From Rhizobium leucaenae USDA 9039 (lineage in GTDB: Bacteria; Pseudomonadota; Alphaproteobacteria; Rhizobiales; Rhizobiaceae), in contig NZ_AUFB01000007.1 in assembly GCF_000426285.1 (NCBI RefSeq), positions 62,001 to 126,000 of the forward strand: a stretch of DNA of 64,000 bases. Reading direction: 5' to 3'. The notes under the pieces were generated by a model, which saw only the letters and a program-made list of their open reading frames with translations, ran no database searches and had not been told where the DNA came from. Below are positions 63,776 through 64,000 of this stretch, piece after piece. A program made the translations under genes and the position numbers. Each line of letters opens with the position of its first letter. Within the stretch, counting starts at the first letter, position 1.

Positions 63776-64000
63776 ACGAACGTAACCCGACCGTGACCGA
63801 AGCGGATCTCCACGCCTTTGCAGACGGGCTGCTGCCAGCGGACGATCACGCCCGGTTGGAAGCCTGGCTTGCCGAAAATCCCGAACAAGCGGACCTGATC
63901 TCCACGTGGCGGACGCAAAACGCCGACATCAAGGCATTGTTTGCACCATATGCAATCTCGAAGGAAGGTGACCGTGAACTGGTATCACCACGCGTTCCGG
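63772..64000 (+). CDS. Anti-sigma factor, N-terminal part
   Basis: Partial gene cut by the right edge; 76 residues visible. It begins MNERNPTVTEADLHAFADGL and continues LPADDHARLEAWLAENPEQA and WRTQNADIKALF, the N-terminal cytoplasmic domain typical of membrane anti-sigma factors in alphaproteobacteria. No zinc-binding HxxxCxxC motif is visible. Coupling to the sigma gene by ATGA supports the role. Confidence 0.85.
   Translation, partial: MNERNPTVTEADLHAFADGLLPADDHARLEAWLAENPEQADLISTWRTQNADIKALFAPYAISKEGDRELVSPRVP

Overview
The window looks like a chromosome or large-replicon segment from a Rhizobium-like member of the Rhizobiaceae (Alphaproteobacteria). The evidence is the high G+C content, many ABC uptake operons each with its own regulator, intergenic palindromic elements of rhizobial style, a flagellin remnant of rhizobial type, and protein families (SfnB/Rrf2 sulfur set, DUF1636, MarR-GNAT fusion, COG4315/sigma/anti-sigma set) typical of that family. 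No rRNA, CRISPR array, complete insertion sequence or phage structural gene was seen. There is one tRNA, tRNA-Lys(CTT).

Layout, left to right. 1-428 is the start of a mechanosensitive-channel gene running off the left edge. 602-4800 is a leftward operon behind a clear cobalamin riboswitch: DUF1636 protein, FecCD-type ATPase, binding protein and permease, probably with a DUF924 gene at the end. 5018-11020 is a sulfur-acquisition-like cluster in which two paralogous FAD/NAD(P)-binding proteins flank a small hydrolase, an SfnB-type flavoenzyme and an Rrf2 regulator. 11300-13433 holds three small membrane-protein ORFs and then a scar made of fragments of a flagellin, a zinc alcohol dehydrogenase and an enolase-superfamily gene, next to a surviving LysR gene. 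14571-23192 is a carbohydrate/polyol ABC operon ending in a fused dihydroxyacetone kinase, with a divergent LacI regulator and three matching palindromic operators. 23268-29389 is an amino-acid module: cupin regulator, omega-amino acid transaminase, GAPDH-like dehydrogenase, Lrp regulator, alanine racemase and D-amino acid dehydrogenase.

29390-33799 is the accessory part: an unrecognised protein, an Abi-alpha (DUF4393) protein, a small membrane protein, a frameshifted GIY-YIG nuclease gene and a membrane-anchored glycine-repeat protein, beside tRNA-Lys. This is the best candidate for an undescribed (possibly defensive) system, although one component is broken in this sequence. 33925-41618 contains a PhzF-like protein, a NUDIX/phosphodiesterase pair, a 2-oxoglutarate oxygenase and an FbpABC/SfuABC-type uptake operon whose ATPase gene is frameshifted and whose permease gene carries a terminator-like hairpin near its 5' end.

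41793-64000 is mostly short metabolic and regulatory units: aldo/keto reductase, aminotransferase, VapBC toxin-antitoxin with a methyltransferase, ilvC with a TetR regulator, AraC/alcohol dehydrogenase pair, type II NADH dehydrogenase, acetyltransferase, Lrp/racemase pair, MarR-GNAT fusion with a 12-bp inverted repeat across its start codon, TetR/MFS pair, monooxygenase/HxlR/QorB group, pdxJ, MerR, a RecD-like helicase, and a COG4315 protein/ECF sigma/anti-sigma set cut by the right edge. All function calls rest on reading the sequence and family knowledge; no database search was run.
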